Source of the DNA: Brucella haematophila
Lineage (GTDB): Bacteria > Pseudomonadota > Alphaproteobacteria > Rhizobiales > Rhizobiaceae
Direction of reading: 5' to 3'
Assembly: GCF_005938105.1 (NCBI RefSeq)
Contig: NZ_VCPE01000010.1
Location: forward strand, 124,001 to 188,000
Length of the DNA stretch: 64,000 bases
In this document: piece after piece, positions 36,329 to 46,120 of the stretch
How positions within the stretch are numbered: the first letter of the stretch is position 1
How the letters are laid out: every line of letters begins with the position of its first letter
Position numbers and translations under genes: made by a program
The notes under the pieces: model-generated
Seen by the model: only the letters and a program-made list of their open reading frames with translations
Told to the model about the DNA's origin: nothing
Databases searched by the model: none

Positions 36329-37771
36329 TCAGCACGATGCCGCTTGCGGCTGTCTTGCGCTGTGCACCAAAGCCAGCGCGGACAGGAATGCCAGCGTCGA
36401 CATGACCGCAAAGCCGGAGAACAGCCACATGGCGGCATTGGCGGTGCCTGCAAACCCGCCCGGATTGCTGAGGCCTGCCATATTGGCGATCATGCCTGCC
36501 AGCGATGCGCCGAGCGCAGTGGTGAAAAGCTGCACGGTGGTGACGGAGGCTGACGCCAGATTCTGGTCGTCCGCATCGGCGCGCTTGAAAATACGCGTCA
36601 GAAGATGCGGCCATGTCATGCCCACGCCGAAGCCGATGACCGCCAGCGCCAGACAGATCGGCAGCAGGCTGACCCAATGACCGTCGCTGCCGACGGGGAC
36701 CAAAGCGGCAAGCGTGACCATGCCCGCTATGCCCATCAGCGGCGCGGCGATGATCACCCGGTCAACACGACCGGAGGAAACACCTGAAGAACCGATGGAG
36801 CCGAGCGTCCAGCTTCCGCCCATGATGGCGGCCAGATAACCGGCGACCAGGGGCGACTGGTTGTGCAGCACCTGGAAGAACAGCGGCACGAACACTTCCG
36901 CGCTGGTTACCGAGGCGCTGAGGAAGGCGAGCGTGAGATAGAGCGCGCCGAGGCGGTGAAGGCTGAACGATCCTTTGGGAAGAATACGCCGCGACGAATT
37001 GCGCTCGATGATGAAGAGCAGGAGCAACAGCACGACAGCCAGCGCGACGCCTGCCGCATTCATGACGGCATTGACCGAAATACTGGCGGCTGAAACGGCA
37101 AGGACTGCCGCCGTCAGCAGAATGAGCTGCGGCCAGGCCAGTGGTGCGCGGCTGCCAGCATCGCCGGAGGCGCGCGGCAGCACAACCATGGCCATGATGG
37201 CGAAGATGCCGATCACCGGCGCCAGCGACCAGAAGGCGGCGCGCCAGATGCCAAGCTCGGCGAATATGCCGCCAATCGCCGGACCGACGAGGGTTGCAAC
37301 GCCCCACATGCCGGAAACAAGGCCAATCGCGCGGGGCCACAGGTTTTCGGGAAAGACGATGCGGATCATCGCATAGGAAAGGGCCAGCATCATGCCGCCG
37401 CCAAGGCCTTGCACCGAGCGCCCGGCCAGCATGACCGGCATGGATGGCGCGAGACCGCAAGCCAGCGTACCGGCTGCAAAAATAATTGCCGCCATCAGAT
37501 AAGCACTGCGCGGACCCGCTTGCGAAAGCAGGCGCGGAACGAGCGCCGAACCGAGAATGGATGCCGTCACGAATAGCGCCGTGTTCCAGGCATAATAATC
37601 CATACCGCCAATATCGGCGACGACCGTTGGGAGGATGGTCGTCGCGATGAATACGTTGATGGCGTGCAATGCGACGCCGCCGACAAGGGTGAGCGACCGG
37701 ATGGCATTCTTACCGGCAAACAGGTCTCCCCAACCGGCGGGCTGGCCGCTAGCGGATGTTTGGTCCTGCAT
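36329..37771 (-). CDS. MFS transporter, DHA2 (14-TMS) drug exporter type
   Basis: 480 residues from the ATG at 37771, which has AAGGA nearby; two upstream in-frame ATGs (37789, 37840) are less likely. About 14 hydrophobic segments. FIATTILPTVVADIGG (motif D1-like), GRSVQGLGGGMMLALSYAMI, and GMWGVATLVGPAIGGIFAELGIWRAAF (motif C region) mark it as a proton-driven drug exporter of the DHA2/EmrB type. No membrane-fusion partner is adjacent. A TetR-like operator overlaps a -35 hexamer upstream. Confidence 0.85.
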   Translation of the reverse strand: MQDQTSASGQPAGWGDLFAGKNAIRSLTLVGGVALHAINVFIATTILPTVVADIGGMDYYAWNTALFVTASILGSALVPRLLSQAGPRSAYLMAAIIFAAGTLACGLAPSMPVMLAGRSVQGLGGGMMLALSYAMIRIVFPENLWPRAIGLVSGMWGVATLVGPAIGGIFAELGIWRAAFWSLAPVIGIFAIMAMVVLPRASGDAGSRAPLAWPQLILLTAAVLAVSAASISVNAVMNAAGVALAVVLLLLLFIIERNSSRRILPKGSFSLHRLGALYLTLAFLSASVTSAEVFVPLFFQVLHNQSPLVAGYLAAIMGGSWTLGSIGSSGVSSGRVDRVIIAAPLMGIAGMVTLAALVPVGSDGHWVSLLPICLALAVIGFGVGMTWPHLLTRIFKRADADDQNLASASVTTVQLFTTALGASLAGMIANMAGLSNPGGFAGTANAAMWLFSGFAVMSTLAFLSALALVHSARQPQAASC

Positions 37772-37848
37772 GATTTTTTCCTTACACATCTGAATAACCG
37801 GACATGGAGGGCCAAAAATGCCCCTCGATCCGAACTGCATGCCAATCG

Positions 37849-37890
37849 CTACGCCTGCCCTATTAATTTGTCAAGCAAATGCTTGTTTAA
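37849..37890 (-). promoter_or_regulatory. Promoter with TetR-like operator upstream of the MFS gene
   Basis: Read on the minus strand, a palindrome CAAGCATTTGCTTG (37872-37885) is followed at once by TTGACA-like sequence, a 17-base spacer and TAGCGA. The palindrome shares bases with the -35 element, as in repression by a TetR-type protein. No TetR gene lies next to it. Confidence 0.5.
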
Positions 37891-38244
37891 TTATCCGGGT
37901 GACTTTTCAGGCAATGATAGAGCCGTCAATCGAGCGCAGGAAGCAGGGCCTGTGCACAAAGACTTTCAATCAAAACAAGGGAGAAGCTTGTAAGGGGTTC
38001 AAATTCTGGCGAAAAGCTCTATATCAGGGCCAACCGTTGAAGGCAGGGCAGCCAAAACAGAAGTGATCCGCGACAGCTTATGGGGAAATTTTTCTCGATG
38101 GCGCTGTGGCGGATTTGTGTTTCTGTCACAAGCTTCCTATAAGCCTTTGAATAATTCCAGAAGAAGCGTCTGACGCTCCTTCCCAACGTGGCGACCAGCC
38201 TTGCTGGACAGGCCAGATTTCCCCATTGGACGACCCGAAGAGCC
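37886..38244. other. Intergenic region without recognised gene
   Basis: Spacer upstream of nspC. It is AT-richer than the genes, and short frames lack ribosome sites. It must hold the nspC promoter, which I cannot define. Confidence 0.5.
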
Positions 38245-39342
38245 ATGATCCAGACGCCTTATTACCTGATCGACAAGACCAAGCTGAAGCGCAACATGGA
38301 AAAGATCGCCTATGTGCGCGAGAAATCCGGTGCGAAGGCGCTTTTGGCGCTGAAATGCTTCGCGACATGGTCGGTGTTCGATTTTATGAGCCAGTATATG
38401 GACGGCACCACCTCGTCCTCGCTCAATGAAGTGCGTCTCGGCCACGAGAAATTCGGCGGCGAAACCCACGCCTATAGCGTTGCCTATGCCGATCACGAGA
38501 TCGACGAAGTCATCGCCAATGCCGACAAGATCATCTTCAATTCCATTGGCCAGCTGGAACGCTTTGCGGATCAAGCGGCGCATATCAAGCGCGGCCTGCG
38601 CCTCAATCCGGGCGTGTCGTCATCGAGCTTCGATCTCGCCGATCCGGCGCGTCCGTTCAGCCGCCTTGGCGAATGGGATGTGGCGAAGGTCGAGACGGTC
38701 ATGGACCGCGTCACCGGCTTCATGATTCACAACAATTGCGAAAATTCCGATTTCGGTCTGTTCGACAAGATGCTGACGGAGATCGAAGACAAGTTCGGCT
38801 CGCTTCTGCACCGGGTTGAATGGGTCAGCCTTGGCGGCGGCATTCATTTCACCGGTGAGGATTATCCGGTCGATGAATTCTGCGCGCGCCTGAAGGTGTT
38901 TTCGGAAAAGTTCGGCGTACAGGTCTATCTGGAGCCGGGCGAAGCCTCGATCACCAAGACCACGACGCTGGAAGTGACGGTTCTCGACACGCTGTTCAAC
39001 GGCAAGAACCTCGCCATCGTGGATAGCTCGATCGAGGCCCATATGCTCGATCTGCTGATCTATCGCGAAACCGCGAAGATGGAGCCGAATGAAGGCGAGC
39101 ATCGTTACATGGTCTGCGGCAAGTCGTGCCTGGCGGGCGATGTGTTCGGCGAGTTCAATTTCGGTCAGGAGCTGAAGGTCGGCGACCGTCTCTCTTTTGC
39201 GGATGCCGCCGGTTATACGATGGTCAAGAAAAACTGGTTCAATGGCGTGAAAATGCCTGCGATTGCCGTGCGTGAACTTGATGGCACGGTCAATGTTGTC
39301 CGCGAATTCACCTTCGCGGATTTTGAAGGGTCGCTTTCCTAA
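38245..39342 (+). CDS. nspC: Carboxynorspermidine/carboxyspermidine decarboxylase
   Basis: 365-residue PLP enzyme of fold type III (alanine-racemase-like). PLP lysine in GAKALLALKCFATW, glycine loop in VSLGGGIHFTGEDYP, and the active-site cysteine region in VCGKSCLAGDVFGEF. It removes CO2 from carboxyspermidine to give spermidine in the route that uses aspartate semialdehyde instead of decarboxylated SAM. The dehydrogenase for the preceding step lies 112 bases downstream on the same strand. Confidence 0.93.
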   Translation: MIQTPYYLIDKTKLKRNMEKIAYVREKSGAKALLALKCFATWSVFDFMSQYMDGTTSSSLNEVRLGHEKFGGETHAYSVAYADHEIDEVIANADKIIFNSIGQLERFADQAAHIKRGLRLNPGVSSSSFDLADPARPFSRLGEWDVAKVETVMDRVTGFMIHNNCENSDFGLFDKMLTEIEDKFGSLLHRVEWVSLGGGIHFTGEDYPVDEFCARLKVFSEKFGVQVYLEPGEASITKTTTLEVTVLDTLFNGKNLAIVDSSIEAHMLDLLIYRETAKMEPNEGEHRYMVCGKSCLAGDVFGEFNFGQELKVGDRLSFADAAGYTMVKKNWFNGVKMPAIAVRELDGTVNVVREFTFADFEGSLS

Positions 39343-39454
39343 AGATCCTGTTGCGGCTTCACGCTGCAACGAACTCATGTGTTCCGAATGAGAAGGCAAT
39401 CGGGACGGTCAATAGATGGCGGGAAACCGCTGGAAGAGGAAGCATCGACAGAAA

Positions 39455-40696
39455 ATGAAGAAGAACGTTCTCATTATCGGCGCCGGGGGCGTGGCACAGG
39501 TTGTTGCACATAAATGTGCGCAAAACTCTGACATATTGGGCGATATCCATATTGCGTCCCGCACGGTTGAGAAATGCCGCAAGATTATCGATAGCGTGCA
39601 TGAAAAGAAGAGCCTCAAGACCGAGGTGAAGCTGGAAGCGCATGCGCTGGATGCTCTGGATGTTGAAGCCACCAAGGCTTTGATCCAGAAGACGGGCGTT
39701 CAGATCGTCATCAATGTCGGCTCGGCCTTCCTCAATATGTCGGTCCTTCGCGCCTGCATCGATACGGGCGTTGCCTATATGGACACGGCCATTCACGAAG
39801 ATCCGAAGAAGATCTGCGAAACGCCGCCATGGTATGGCAATTACGAATGGAAGCACCTCAAGGAATGCGAAGAGAAGGGCATCACCGCCATTCTCGGCAT
39901 CGGCTTCGATCCGGGCGTGGTTAACGCCTATGCGCGTCTGGCCGCTGACGATTATCTGGATGAAGTGAAGTCCATTGATATCGTCGACATCAATGCCGGT
40001 TCGCATGGCCGCTGGTTCTCGACCAATTTCGACCCGGAAATCAATTTCCGCGAATTCACCGGCACGGTCTATTCCTGGCAGAAGGGTGCCTGGCAGTCGA
40101 ACAAGATGTTCGAAGTCGGCCACACGTTCGATCTGCCCGTCGTCGGCCCGAGCAAGGCCTATATGACCGGCCATGATGAAGTGCATTCGCTGTCCAAGAA
40201 CTATCCGAATGCGGATGTCCGCTTCTGGATGGGCTTTGGCGATCACTACATCAATGTCTTCACGGTGCTGAACAATCTCGGCCTTCTGTCCGAGCAGCCG
40301 GTCAAGACCGCTGAAGGTCTGGAAGTCGTGCCGCTCAAGGTGGTCAAGGCTGTACTGCCCGATCCGTCTTCGCTGGCGCCGGATTATACCGGCAAGACCT
40401 GCATTGGCGATTTCGTCAAGGGCACCAAGGACGGTAAGGAAAAGGAAGTCTTCATCTACAACGTTGCCGACCATAAGGACGCTTATAACGAAGTGGGTTC
40501 GCAGGGCATTTCCTACACGGCTGGCGTTCCGCCGGTTGCCGCTGCAATCCTGATCGCTTCCGGCGAATGGGACGTGAAGAAGATGGTCAATGTGGAAGAG
40601 CTGAACCCGAAGCCTTTCCTGAACATCCTGAACCATATCGGCCTGCCATCCCGTATCAAGGATGAAAACGGCGACCGCGCGCTGGACTTCGCGTGA
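39455..40696 (+). CDS. Carboxynorspermidine/carboxyspermidine dehydrogenase (saccharopine dehydrogenase family)
   Basis: 413 residues. The NADPH-binding start KKNVLIIGAGGVAQVVAHKCAQ and the family segments DTAIHEDPKK, GFDPGVVNAYA and INAGSHGRWFSTNF identify the carboxynorspermidine synthase branch of the saccharopine dehydrogenase family. It condenses putrescine (or diaminopropane) with aspartate semialdehyde; NspC then decarboxylates. An upstream ATG at 39416 is in frame, but the Rossmann start at 39455 is more typical. Followed by a terminator. Confidence 0.92.
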   Translation: MKKNVLIIGAGGVAQVVAHKCAQNSDILGDIHIASRTVEKCRKIIDSVHEKKSLKTEVKLEAHALDALDVEATKALIQKTGVQIVINVGSAFLNMSVLRACIDTGVAYMDTAIHEDPKKICETPPWYGNYEWKHLKECEEKGITAILGIGFDPGVVNAYARLAADDYLDEVKSIDIVDINAGSHGRWFSTNFDPEINFREFTGTVYSWQKGAWQSNKMFEVGHTFDLPVVGPSKAYMTGHDEVHSLSKNYPNADVRFWMGFGDHYINVFTVLNNLGLLSEQPVKTAEGLEVVPLKVVKAVLPDPSSLAPDYTGKTCIGDFVKGTKDGKEKEVFIYNVADHKDAYNEVGSQGISYTAGVPPVAAAILIASGEWDVKKMVNVEELNPKPFLNILNHIGLPSRIKDENGDRALDFA

Positions 40697-40731
40697 GGTT
40701 ATACTCTTACCGTCGGTGAGATGTAGTTTTG

Positions 40732-40764
40732 AAAAAGGGCATCCAGCGATGGATGCCCTTTTTT
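40732..40764. terminator. Bidirectional rho-independent terminator
   Basis: Stem AAAGGGCATCC/GGATGCCCTTT with a 6-base loop and flanking A- and T-runs, between the polyamine genes and the convergent beta-helix gene. Confidence 0.93.
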
Positions 40765-40773
40765 ATAAGTCGG

Positions 40774-42030
40774 TCAGATTGTCTCGAAGCCGCCGCTTGC
40801 TGCGGTAAAGCCGCCCGCGATGCGCAAGGTTTCGATGGCTCCATGCTGCTCGATCGGGGTGACGCCCTTGCCATTCGTGCGAACTCCGCCTGCAATATCG
40901 ATCTCGCGCGCCGATCCGCCCGGCTTGATGCTGAGGCCAATGGCGGAAAGCTCCACCACGACGCCTTTCACCAGCGAAGGGCCGGTTCCGCCGAAAGTTT
41001 CGATGCCGCGGCGAACCGTCAGTTTGCCGATAGGGCGGCTGATCTGAATTCCAACTGCACCGTCGGCATGGGTAACGACGCGGTCGAATTCTGCCAGATC
41101 GACAGTGCCGGTATAGACGTTGAAGCCGCGCGCACCCTGACCGAATGTTTCAATGGGTGCGTGGACCGTCAATTCGTTGATCGTGCCAAAATTGACAAAG
41201 CCGATGCCGCTTGGTCCGTAGGACGTGATCTTCGCGTCGGCGGTCCAGCGATCCACGGCTCCCCAATTGTCGAGCACCATATCGTTGACGCCATATGTGA
41301 CGACCGGGCCGCGATTGTGAACCGCATCGACATAGGCGCCGTAGACGGTGAACACGCCGCCGGTAATCTGATCCGGCGTTCCGGCCTTGATGCCGCCGTC
41401 GCTATAAACGGCGTCGGTTTCGAGGTTGCGCACCGCCAGCCGCCCAGCCTTATCGCCGCCGCCGCTGACGAAAATTCCGCTGCCGCGCACCGGCGCACCG
41501 TCGCGCCCGGCTGAAAGGCCAAGCAGATTGGCGCTGATAGTGACGCTTTCGTCGTCATGCATGTTCCACAGGGTGAAAGCGCCTTGCAGCACATAGACGC
41601 CGTAGCCCTTTGGACGGTCCGTTTCCCCGCGCGCATCAGCGGCGATAATGTCCAGCCCATCCACGTCCACATGCCCGGCGCGCAGCCTGTCGCGAAACAG
41701 AATCTGTACTCGCCCGATTGTCGTGACGCCCGCCAGTTCGGCGCGTCCGATCGTATCGACGGTGGTGTCATTGAAAATGGCGCGCTTTTCCGGCGATGTC
41801 TCCAGCCGGATATTGCTGATGCGATTGTTCGAAGAAAGCTCCACACCATCATTGTCAGCAAAACGGAGAAGCGCATCATTGCCGCTGCCTTGCAGGGTCT
41901 GGCCGGGCCTCAGTCTGATCACCGGCAGGTTGTCGATTGCACCGCTGATGACAATATGTCGGACAGTTTCGTTCCCTGTGGCCGCAACCAGTGCTTCGAC
42001 TGTTGAAATCGTCTTCTCGGAATTACTCAT
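40774..42030 (-). CDS. Right-handed beta-helix protein of unknown function
   Basis: 418 residues. The sequence alternates short hydrophobic strands with Asn/Gly/Asp turns, e.g. VIRLRPGQTLQGSG, NDGVELSSNNRISNI, AGRLAVRNLETDAV and GTINELTVHAPIETFG, the pattern of a pectate-lyase-like parallel beta-helix. LRPGQTLQG is a common cap motif of such folds. There is no signal peptide, which is odd for a polysaccharide-acting enzyme, and no catalytic motif I can name. Alone on its strand after a shared terminator. Confidence 0.72.
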   Translation of the reverse strand: MSNSEKTISTVEALVAATGNETVRHIVISGAIDNLPVIRLRPGQTLQGSGNDALLRFADNDGVELSSNNRISNIRLETSPEKRAIFNDTTVDTIGRAELAGVTTIGRVQILFRDRLRAGHVDVDGLDIIAADARGETDRPKGYGVYVLQGAFTLWNMHDDESVTISANLLGLSAGRDGAPVRGSGIFVSGGGDKAGRLAVRNLETDAVYSDGGIKAGTPDQITGGVFTVYGAYVDAVHNRGPVVTYGVNDMVLDNWGAVDRWTADAKITSYGPSGIGFVNFGTINELTVHAPIETFGQGARGFNVYTGTVDLAEFDRVVTHADGAVGIQISRPIGKLTVRRGIETFGGTGPSLVKGVVVELSAIGLSIKPGGSAREIDIAGGVRTNGKGVTPIEQHGAIETLRIAGGFTAASGGFETI

Positions 42031-42270
42031 GGCTTAACTCTCTCAAACGGTTACGCTTGCTCCAAACTAACACAATGAGTTGGCAGCAAATAGTAACGGT
42101 AGGGATGGCCGCAGTAACATTCCCGTTTGTCGCCAGAATTGCTTCATTTTCTGGTGCTGTGGCGCGTATTCGCAAATGTAATTGTGGTGGGTGCTGTTCA
42201 AGAGCCGCGGTTTGAGAGAATTCGAGAAATATCTACTTCCGCGAAGATTTCCTTCTGCTGGTGTCGGGGT

Positions 42271-43299
42271 TCAATCGCCCCGGGGCCAGGTGTCAGACAG
42301 CCGATACCCGCCCGGAAACGGATCGCTTGGATCAAGCATCAGCTGCGAGGTGCCCGTGACCCATCCACGCCCGGAAATGATCGGGCTGATGGCGGGCTTG
42401 CCGCCAAGTTCGGTCAGCCTGTCCAGCCGGCAGTGAAACTCGGTGCCAAGCACAGATTTGCCAATGAAGCGCTCACCCACTTTCATCTGGCCCTTGGCGT
42501 GCAGCACGGCCATGCGGGCCGAGCAGCCGGTGCCCGTCGGGGAACGGTCGAGCTTGGCCGGACGGATCGCCACCGTGTTGACGCCCGTCAGAACATCGCC
42601 GTCGCGCGTCACTGGCTCGGTGATCTGGCAAAAGGAAATGTGGTTCCAGTCCTTTTCCGGGTGGCGGAAACCAAGCTGCTCATTGGCGGCCTTGGTGATC
42701 TTCACGCCAATCTCGGCCAGTTCACGCGCCTGACCCGGCTCGATCTTCATGCCGATCTGCGCGGCCTCGATAATGACGAAACTGTCGCCGCCATAGGCCG
42801 TATCGACGGTGACGGTGCCAAGTCCTTCGACTTCAAGCGCGGCATCCAGCCGGTCGGCGAAAGACGGCACGTTGCGTACGCTGATGCGCTCGGCCCTGCC
42901 GTTGCGGCATTCAGCTTCCACCTCAATGAGGCCGCCGGGCGCTTCCAGCACCATGCGCGTCACCGGCTCCTGCATCGGGATGATGCCGCTATCGAGCAGC
43001 ACAGTTGCAACGCAGATCGAGTTCGAACCCGACATTGGCGGCGTATCGGCTGGCTCCATGATGATGAAACCCATCTGCGCGCGCGGATCTTTTGGCGGCA
43101 CCAGCAGATTGATGTGACGGAACACGCCGCCGCGCGGCTCGTTCAGCACGAAGTTGCGCAAGGTCTCGTCGCTGGCAATGAAGCGCGACTGCTCCCACAC
43201 TGTGTCACCCGGAGGCGGCGCGACACCGCCGACGATGACATCGCCGACTTCGCCTTCCGCGTGACAGCCGACAATATGGATGACCTTGGTGCTGCGCAT
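42271..43299 (-). CDS. Proline racemase family protein, Ser/Cys type (hydroxyproline epimerase or trans-3-hydroxyproline dehydratase)
   Basis: 342 residues from the ATG at 43299 (GAGG upstream); the longer frame to 43386 is not used. Family features: [28 protein letters not shown], and [14 protein letters not shown]. The first catalytic position, normally Cys in an MCGxx motif, is Ser90 in MSGSNS; the second, Cys259, is kept. Ser/Cys pairs in this family have been associated with 4-hydroxyproline epimerase and 3-hydroxyproline dehydratase activities rather than proline racemase. A TACAA-N9-TTGTA repeat lies 15 bases upstream. Confidence 0.85.
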   Translation of the reverse strand: MRSTKVIHIVGCHAEGEVGDVIVGGVAPPPGDTVWEQSRFIASDETLRNFVLNEPRGGVFRHINLLVPPKDPRAQMGFIIMEPADTPPMSGSNSICVATVLLDSGIIPMQEPVTRMVLEAPGGLIEVEAECRNGRAERISVRNVPSFADRLDAALEVEGLGTVTVDTAYGGDSFVIIEAAQIGMKIEPGQARELAEIGVKITKAANEQLGFRHPEKDWNHISFCQITEPVTRDGDVLTGVNTVAIRPAKLDRSPTGTGCSARMAVLHAKGQMKVGERFIGKSVLGTEFHCRLDRLTELGGKPAISPIISGRGWVTGTSQLMLDPSDPFPGGYRLSDTWPRGD

Positions 43300-43314
43300 G
43301 GGAACCTCGCAAAA

Positions 43315-43333
43315 TACAACAAGTATATTTGTA
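43315..43333. promoter_or_regulatory. Candidate operator upstream of the racemase-family gene
   Basis: TACAA (43315-43319) and TTGTA (43329-43333), an inverted repeat 15 bases before the start codon. GntR-type regulators of hydroxyproline genes bind sites of this general form; the match is weak. Confidence 0.35.
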
Positions 43334-43573
43334 GCCGGGTGTGGCGCCGGGTCAATCAATAATCGGGTGGTGAATGGCTCTTTCACGGCAGCAGTGAAAA
43401 CTGGTTTCCCGGCGTGTCGGCATGTTAGAATTTACGTCTCAAGATGTGTTGCTCTTTTAAGCAAGTCTGATATCCATGTGCTGCTAAATTGTGCATATCG
43501 ATGCGCGGTGGGCGCCTTTGTCTTCAACAGTAAGGCTGCTCGCAGAGCCTGAATCGAAAAGCGGCATGTGTGT

Positions 43574-43657
43574 GCGAAAATGGTGATTTTCGAGTACCGG
43601 AGCGGAGCGTACTTAAAGGTACGTGAGCACCGGAACGCAGAAAATTGCCATTTGCAG
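43574..43657. repeat. Bru-RS-like palindromic repeat, copy 1
   Basis: About 84 bases starting GCGAAAATGGTGATTTTCGAG and ending TTGCCATTTGCAG, with central GTACTTAAAGGTAC. A reverse-oriented copy with only about ten differences lies at 59052-59141. It resembles the Bru-RS repeats of Brucella; the assignment is from memory. The rest of the 540-base gap (43300-43841) shows no gene. Confidence 0.75.
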
Positions 43658-43841
43658 CCACACAGGACGACTTTTGGAACAGGCTCTTAGCCGACATTGG
43701 GACGGTCGATGACCGGTAACGCGACGCCACTCTCCTCAGATTGACCCGGTCTCTGAGTCTTTGATGTCTCGGCGCGTGGTTTTCAGGTTTTGAATTTTCC
43801 GGCGGGGTGACGACTCTCTGGATGATTCTGGGGAGTGGAAT

Positions 43842-45254
43842 GTGAGCAGTACAACCAATGTGGGCTTTCATGAGCCCCACCAGAACAGCGTGCAACGTTT
43901 GCGCAGAGAACTTTCCGCAGCGCTGAAACTTGGCTGGCCGCTGATCCTGACCAATGTTTCGCAAGCCGCATTGACGGCAACCGACATTATCTTCATCGGA
44001 CGACTGGGCAAGGATACGCTGGCCTCGGCGCTTCTGGCCACGAGCTTCTACCACACGCTGGTCATCTTCTCGATGGGACTTGTTTCGGCTGTCATGCCGA
44101 TGATCGCCATCGCGCTCGGCAAGAACCGCCATTCGGTGCGCGATGTGCGCCGCACGGTCCGTCAGGGCTTCTGGACGGCGATCATCATCTCGATCCCGAT
44201 CTGGGTCGTGCTGTGGCATTGCGAGGAGATATTCCTGTTCCTCGGACAGCAGCCGGATATCGCCGCGCGCTCGACCGACTTCATGCACACGCTGCAATGG
44301 GCGCTGCTGCCCTATCTGTTCTACATCGTGTTGCGCTCGTTCTTCGCGGCGATGGAAAAGCCCATGTGGACATTGCTGATTGCAGGCGCAGCGATCGGCT
44401 TCAATGCGCTGGCCGGGTGGACGCTGATCTTCGGTCATTTCGGATTTCCGCGCATGGAACTGCATGGCGCTGGTATTGCGACCACGCTTTCCAGCACAAT
44501 GATGTTTCTCGGCATGGCGGCGATCACGCTGCGTCATCGCCGCTTCCGTCGCTATCACCTGTTCGGCCGTTTCTGGCGTCCCGACTGGCCGCGCCTGCGT
44601 GAGCTGTGGCGCATCGGTTTTCCGATGGCGCTGACTTTCGTGTTCGAAACCTCGATCTTCTATGCAGCTGTGGTCATGATGGGCCGGATCAGCGCGACCG
44701 CCATGGCGGCCCATGCGGTAGCGATCCAGATTGCATCGCTCAGCTTCATGGTGCCGCTCGGTTTCGGGCAGGTGGCGACCGTGCGCGTCGGACGCGCTTA
44801 TGGTGCGGGCAATCCCAGGGCGGTGGCTTATGCGGGCTGGAGCGCCTATGCGCTGGGCGTCGGCTTCATGATGATCATGGGTCTCCTGATGGTGCTGATC
44901 CCGCGCCTGTTCATCGGCGTGTTTCTCGATCTGCACGATCCGGAAAATCTGGCCGTTATGGAGCTGGCCGTCAGCTTCCTTGCGCTGGCCGCTCTGTTCC
45001 AGACGGTCGATGGCGCGCAAGCGGTTGCTGCGGGCATGTTGCGCGGCATGCGTGACACCCGTGTTCCGATGTTTCTGGCGCTGCTTGGCTATTGGGGCGT
45101 GGGCCTGCCACTCGGTGCGCTGCTGGCTTTCAAGGTCGGTATGGGCGGGCAGGGCATCTGGCTCGGTCTTGCCGCTGGTCTCGGCATCGTTGCCGTGATG
45201 ATGACCTTGCGCTGGCGCAGGCATCTGGCCCATATTTCCAGAACGCTCGCATAA
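43842..45254 (+). CDS. MATE family efflux transporter (NorM-like)
   Basis: 470-residue inner-membrane protein. GWPLILTNVSQAALTATDIIFIGRLGKDTLA is the classic NorM N terminus; about 12 TM segments follow, with GFGQVATVRVGRAYGAGNPR and GAQAVAAGMLRGMRDTRVP in the second half. Exports cationic drugs or dyes driven by Na+ or H+. GTG start with GGGGAG six bases before. Belongs to the NorM branch, unlike the MATE gene near 1 kb. Confidence 0.92.
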   Translation: MSSTTNVGFHEPHQNSVQRLRRELSAALKLGWPLILTNVSQAALTATDIIFIGRLGKDTLASALLATSFYHTLVIFSMGLVSAVMPMIAIALGKNRHSVRDVRRTVRQGFWTAIIISIPIWVVLWHCEEIFLFLGQQPDIAARSTDFMHTLQWALLPYLFYIVLRSFFAAMEKPMWTLLIAGAAIGFNALAGWTLIFGHFGFPRMELHGAGIATTLSSTMMFLGMAAITLRHRRFRRYHLFGRFWRPDWPRLRELWRIGFPMALTFVFETSIFYAAVVMMGRISATAMAAHAVAIQIASLSFMVPLGFGQVATVRVGRAYGAGNPRAVAYAGWSAYALGVGFMMIMGLLMVLIPRLFIGVFLDLHDPENLAVMELAVSFLALAALFQTVDGAQAVAAGMLRGMRDTRVPMFLALLGYWGVGLPLGALLAFKVGMGGQGIWLGLAAGLGIVAVMMTLRWRRHLAHISRTLA

Positions 45255-45293
45255 AACAAAAATGCCGTACGGCCTGAAGGTCGTACGGCATAG
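45253..45293. terminator. Terminator between MATE and IalB-family genes
   Basis: Long stem ATGCCGTACG/CGTACGGCAT extended by GCC/GGT; T-rich on the minus-strand side (AAAACAAAAA on plus), so it mainly serves the IalB-family gene. Confidence 0.8.
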
Positions 45294-45340
45294 TTGCATG
45301 CTGCGGATATCATACCGTATCCGCGATCTCGCTTCTGCGA

Positions 45341-45862
45341 TTACTTTGTCAGATTGCTGATACGATCAAGCGCGCTGCCGAAGCCCTTCAGGGAAATCTT
45401 AAAGGCAACCGGTTGGCTAGGGCTGAGCGCCGTTGCCGTCACGTTGATATTGGCGCCCGCCTTGATGGCTGCAACCTGCTTGGCATCGAAGCTGATCGGT
45501 GCGAGGCAACCCTGCGGAAGGCAGGTGGAAAATGCCAGGTTCGGGCCAGCCGCATCATCGACCTTGATGGTCGCACCCTTGGCCAGATCAAGACCGAATG
45601 GCATCAGGATGACGCCGTCGACCTTTCCGCCGGCCACATTGCGCAGCTCGACGGTCAAGACGCGCTGGCCGGTCTGAGAGCTGTTCTGTTCCTGGCGGAT
45701 AGCACAGGCGGACGCGTCCTTCTGCGTCTGGCAGGAGACAGTCCAGTCCTGATAGGTTTCCTGCAAGGTGCTTGCGCCGCCCGGAAGGGGGGCTGCAAAA
45801 GCAGGCGTTGCCAGAAGTGCTGCCAGCGTGCAAGCAAGGCCGAGCGCGCGATGGTTTTTCAT
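45341..45862 (-). CDS. Invasion-associated locus B (IalB) family protein
   Basis: 173 residues, with a signal peptide cleaved after AFA. The mature part shows [41 protein letters not shown] and [13 protein letters not shown], the pattern of IalB-family periplasmic or surface proteins, including four cysteines that probably form two disulfides. Named after a Bartonella protein tied to erythrocyte invasion; homologues are widespread in non-pathogens, so no virulence role should be read from the name. Confidence 0.88.
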   Translation of the reverse strand: MKNHRALGLACTLAALLATPAFAAPLPGGASTLQETYQDWTVSCQTQKDASACAIRQEQNSSQTGQRVLTVELRNVAGGKVDGVILMPFGLDLAKGATIKVDDAAGPNLAFSTCLPQGCLAPISFDAKQVAAIKAGANINVTATALSPSQPVAFKISLKGFGSALDRISNLTK

Positions 45863-46120
45863 AAATATATTTCTCTCTAAAAAACAATCTTGTGAAGCCG
45901 GTTACCCAAAAGGGAGGGCTTTGAAAATTTATTGAGCACAATTCAGCTGTGCATTCAACTACATTCCCGTCAAATTATCTTGTTTCTGCGAATAATCGCA
46001 AAAGGTTATCGAAGTCTAATATAGTCTTCACTGCAACGTTTGCTTGAAAACAGCAGGGCGGCAGTTGTGACCGGCAGGTATCCGGCGCATTTTGGCCGGA
46101 TACCGTGCTGAAACGACAGT

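Noticed and set aside
42031-42270. Possible small gene between the beta-helix and racemase-family genes
   Set aside because: Frames are short, change composition midway and have no ribosome site.
43524-45299. Long minus-strand open frame of 591 codons
   Set aside because: It lies wholly opposite the MATE gene, is rich in His, Gln, Arg and Asp as expected of an antisense frame of GC-rich DNA, and shows no domain.
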